The notes below the pieces were generated by a model, which saw only the letters and a list, made by a program, of their open reading frames with translations, made no database searches and had not been told where the DNA came from. DNA of 62,826 nucleotides, taken from the NCBI GenBank assembly GCA_017480685.1, contig JAFUSD010000041.1, positions 1-62,826 of the forward strand, in the 5' to 3' direction. The stretch's first letter is position 1, and each line of letters begins with the position of its first letter. Source of the DNA: Bacteroidaceae bacterium. Its GTDB lineage: Bacteria; Bacteroidota; Bacteroidia; Bacteroidales; Bacteroidaceae. Shown piece after piece: positions 61,565 through 62,826 of the stretch. Position numbers and translations under genes: made by a program.

Positions 61565-61855
61565 ATGAACAACGTAACAATATCATTAGATTCCATACTC
61601 AATTCACTTGGGTTCTTAAGCAACAGCAACAAACGTTGGCTGGCAGAACACCTGATGGAACAGGTGAATAAGGCAGAGTCTATAGAAGAAGCAACTGTTG
61701 AGAAGACTGCAGATGATGCTTTCTTCGACGACCTCTTCTCTACGCCCTACGACAATCCGCTGACGGCCGAAGAAGCCAAGCGAGTGATAAGAGAAGGACG
61801 GCACTCAGGGCTGACACGTCACATAAAAAGCATATCAGACTATCAGAAAGCATAA
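61565..61855 (+). CDS. Probable antitoxin of a VapC module
   Basis: 96 residues starting at ATG 61565; the longer open frame begins upstream in the repeat. Acidic and helical (WLAEHLMEQVNKAESIEEAT, then FFDDLFSTPYDNPLTAEEAK). The C-terminal half (EEAKRVIREGRHSG) suits a toxin-wrapping antitoxin. It lies 13 bases before the PIN-domain gene. Confidence 0.7.
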   Translation: MNNVTISLDSILNSLGFLSNSNKRWLAEHLMEQVNKAESIEEATVEKTADDAFFDDLFSTPYDNPLTAEEAKRVIREGRHSGLTRHIKSISDYQKA

Positions 61856-61868
61856 CGAATAAGAGTAT

Positions 61869-62300
61869 ATGAATGGACTACGATACATGCTTGATACAAA
61901 TGTTCTGATAGAACTGATTCGCAAAAATCCAATAGTCGTAGAAAACCTGCGACAACAAGGATTGCGGCGTTGCTGCATATCGGTCATTTCTGTACATGAA
62001 TTGTATTATGGAGCGTATAATGCACCAGAGAAATACAGAGAGCAGGAACTGATAAGAGTTGAAAAGATAGTACATCATTTCCCGATAGTTCCATTACCAG
62101 ACGATGGGCACTATTTCGGAAAAATGAAGGCACAACTAACCAAGAGTGGTGTTATAATTGATGACTTCGACATGCTCATTGCAGCAAGTGCTATACGCAA
62201 CGAACTTGTAGTGGTGACCGACAATACAAAGCACTTCGCAAGAGTGGGAGAACTTCAAATAGAGAATTGGACAGCATCCCGAACTAAAAACTTTAAATAA
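61869..62300 (+). CDS. vapC: VapC-type PIN-domain toxin
   Basis: 143 residues. PIN-domain acidic residues are visible: D9 (MLDTNVLIE), E44 (SVHELYYGA), D101 with D99 (IDDFDMLIAASA) and D118 (VTDN). It would cleave tRNA or other RNA when not bound by the antitoxin upstream. Base composition is AT-rich relative to the flanking envelope genes, in keeping with transfer. Confidence 0.9.
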   Translation: MNGLRYMLDTNVLIELIRKNPIVVENLRQQGLRRCCISVISVHELYYGAYNAPEKYREQELIRVEKIVHHFPIVPLPDDGHYFGKMKAQLTKSGVIIDDFDMLIAASAIRNELVVVTDNTKHFARVGELQIENWTASRTKNFK

Positions 62301-62321
62301 CAAACAATATAATAGTAACTA

Positions 62322-62426
62322 AATAATAATTAAAGAAACAGAAACATCAAAACAACCCACACCCCCCCACACCCCGCATGGCTCTCCCCATAAAGGGGGA
62401 GATGCCCGAAGGGCAGAGAGGGTCCA
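62322..62426. repeat. Direct repeat flanking the toxin-antitoxin region (right copy)
   Basis: Matches the left copy (60706-60814) from TAGTAACTAAA through AAACAGAAACATCAAAACAA to GGGCAGAGAGGGTCCAA, with a few substitutions. Confidence 0.88.
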
Positions 62427-62826
62427 ACAACAACAGCGCCAACCCGCACCCCGCACGGACTCTCCCACCTGAAAGGGGGAGTACCCCTCTCCCCTGGGGG
62501 AGCGCGAGGGGGAAAGAATAATGAAACAACCCACGTAGTGGGAGGGGGTCTCCTCCCCGCAAGGCCACTCGCCCCGCAAGGTAAAATAGCTCTCCAGCCC
62601 CGACACTCCGCATGGACTCTCCCACCTGAAAGGGGGAGTACCCCAAAGGGGGGAGGGGGTCTCCTCCCCGAATCGCCAGCCTCCCCGCAAGGCCAACGTC
62701 TCCGATTGGCCATCCTCTCCGAATGGCCAGCCTCCCCGAAGGGGCATACTCCCCGCAGGCCAACCTCCGCAAGGTAAAAGAGCTCTCCAACCCTGACACC
62801 CCCTCCGCTTCGCTCGTCCCCCTTTC
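62427..62826. repeat. GC-rich mosaic of short hairpin repeats at the window end
   Basis: Several variants of ACTCTCCCACCTGAAAGGGG, GGAGGGGGTCTCCTCCCCG and GCCAGCCTCCCCG recur in about 400 bases. The frames on both strands repeat low-complexity motifs (for example PSPLWG, PPFRWESPCG) and are not considered genes. It continues past the window end. Confidence 0.75.

Noticed and set aside
62319..62799. Overlapping minus-strand frames (127-150 residues) at the window end
   Set aside because: They translate the GC-rich repeat mosaic into repeated PSPLWG/RWESPCG strings in all frames; typical of non-coding repeats.

Overview
The window reads as a chromosomal segment of a Bacteroidales bacterium, most likely Prevotellaceae-like. 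The reasons are: Bacteroidetes-type promoters (a TAnnTTTG box a short distance upstream of starts, no clear Shine-Dalgarno sites); the PorP/K/L/M/N core of the type IX secretion system (T9SS); a MurF-Alr fusion; the GlsA/GlsB glycine-lipid acyltransferase pair; and secreted proteins ending in T9SS-like tails. Species cannot be fixed from the sequence alone. No rRNA, insertion sequence, prophage or CRISPR array was recognised.

Layout. 1-2.6 kb: the 3'-truncated end of a Gly-rich secreted carbohydrate-binding-like protein (minus strand), a tRNA-Leu(CAA) with promoter and terminator, and repeat-rich DNA without genes. 2.6-11.8 kb (minus): a two-domain M16 zinc peptidase, L-aspartate oxidase (nadB), and a TPR protein translationally coupled to an outer-membrane beta-barrel. 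12.3-19.4 kb (plus): lipoate-protein ligase, then gcvT, gcvH, gcvPA, gcvPB and lpd, a complete glycine cleavage system with the means to lipoylate its H protein. 19.6-26.6 kb (minus): glsB/glsA, a YqaA/DedA-like protein, a polytopic membrane protein, purD and a DPP-IV-like S9 peptidase. 27-31 kb: a GH88 unsaturated glucuronyl hydrolase divergent from an unusual alginate-lyase-like plus GH28-like protein. 31-33.9 kb: a secreted transglutaminase-like protein and two small or uncharacterised proteins. 33.9-42.3 kb (minus): an apparent operon of a 7TM-HD (PgpH-like, c-di-AMP phosphodiesterase family) protein followed by porP, porK, porL, porM and porN. 42.6-47 kb: a uridine-kinase-like P-loop protein divergent from a GSCFA protein and murF-alr. 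47.3-52.3 kb (minus): topA, an aroK-argB fusion, an ECF sigma factor and a probable anti-sigma factor. 52.7-56.6 kb: a 1266-residue secreted HExxH protein with a T9SS-like tail. 56.6-58.5 kb: 152-bp repeats around a GxxExxY gene, then a candidate structured ncRNA. 58.9-62.8 kb: a DUF3575/OmpA-like/TPR protein, two toxin-antitoxin modules between long direct repeats, and a GC-rich repeat mosaic.

The genes fit together as envelope and secretion biology (T9SS machinery, two candidate cargo proteins, OM barrels, peptidases, lipid acyltransferases, peptidoglycan synthesis) with core metabolism (glycine cleavage, NAD, purine, shikimate and arginine steps) interleaved.

The most distinctive non-coding content is repetitive. 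One family has a 22-bp period built on the palindrome GAGGATATCCTC and occurs as six intergenic arrays with 27 copies in all. Several other tandem arrays (19, 21, 23, 45 and 46 bp) sit at gene ends or in leaders, and two of them contain the stop codon and last codons of the adjacent gene. Together with the candidate ncRNA at about 58.0-58.35 kb and the AroK-ArgB fusion joined by a hexapeptide repeat, these are the best candidates for something undescribed.
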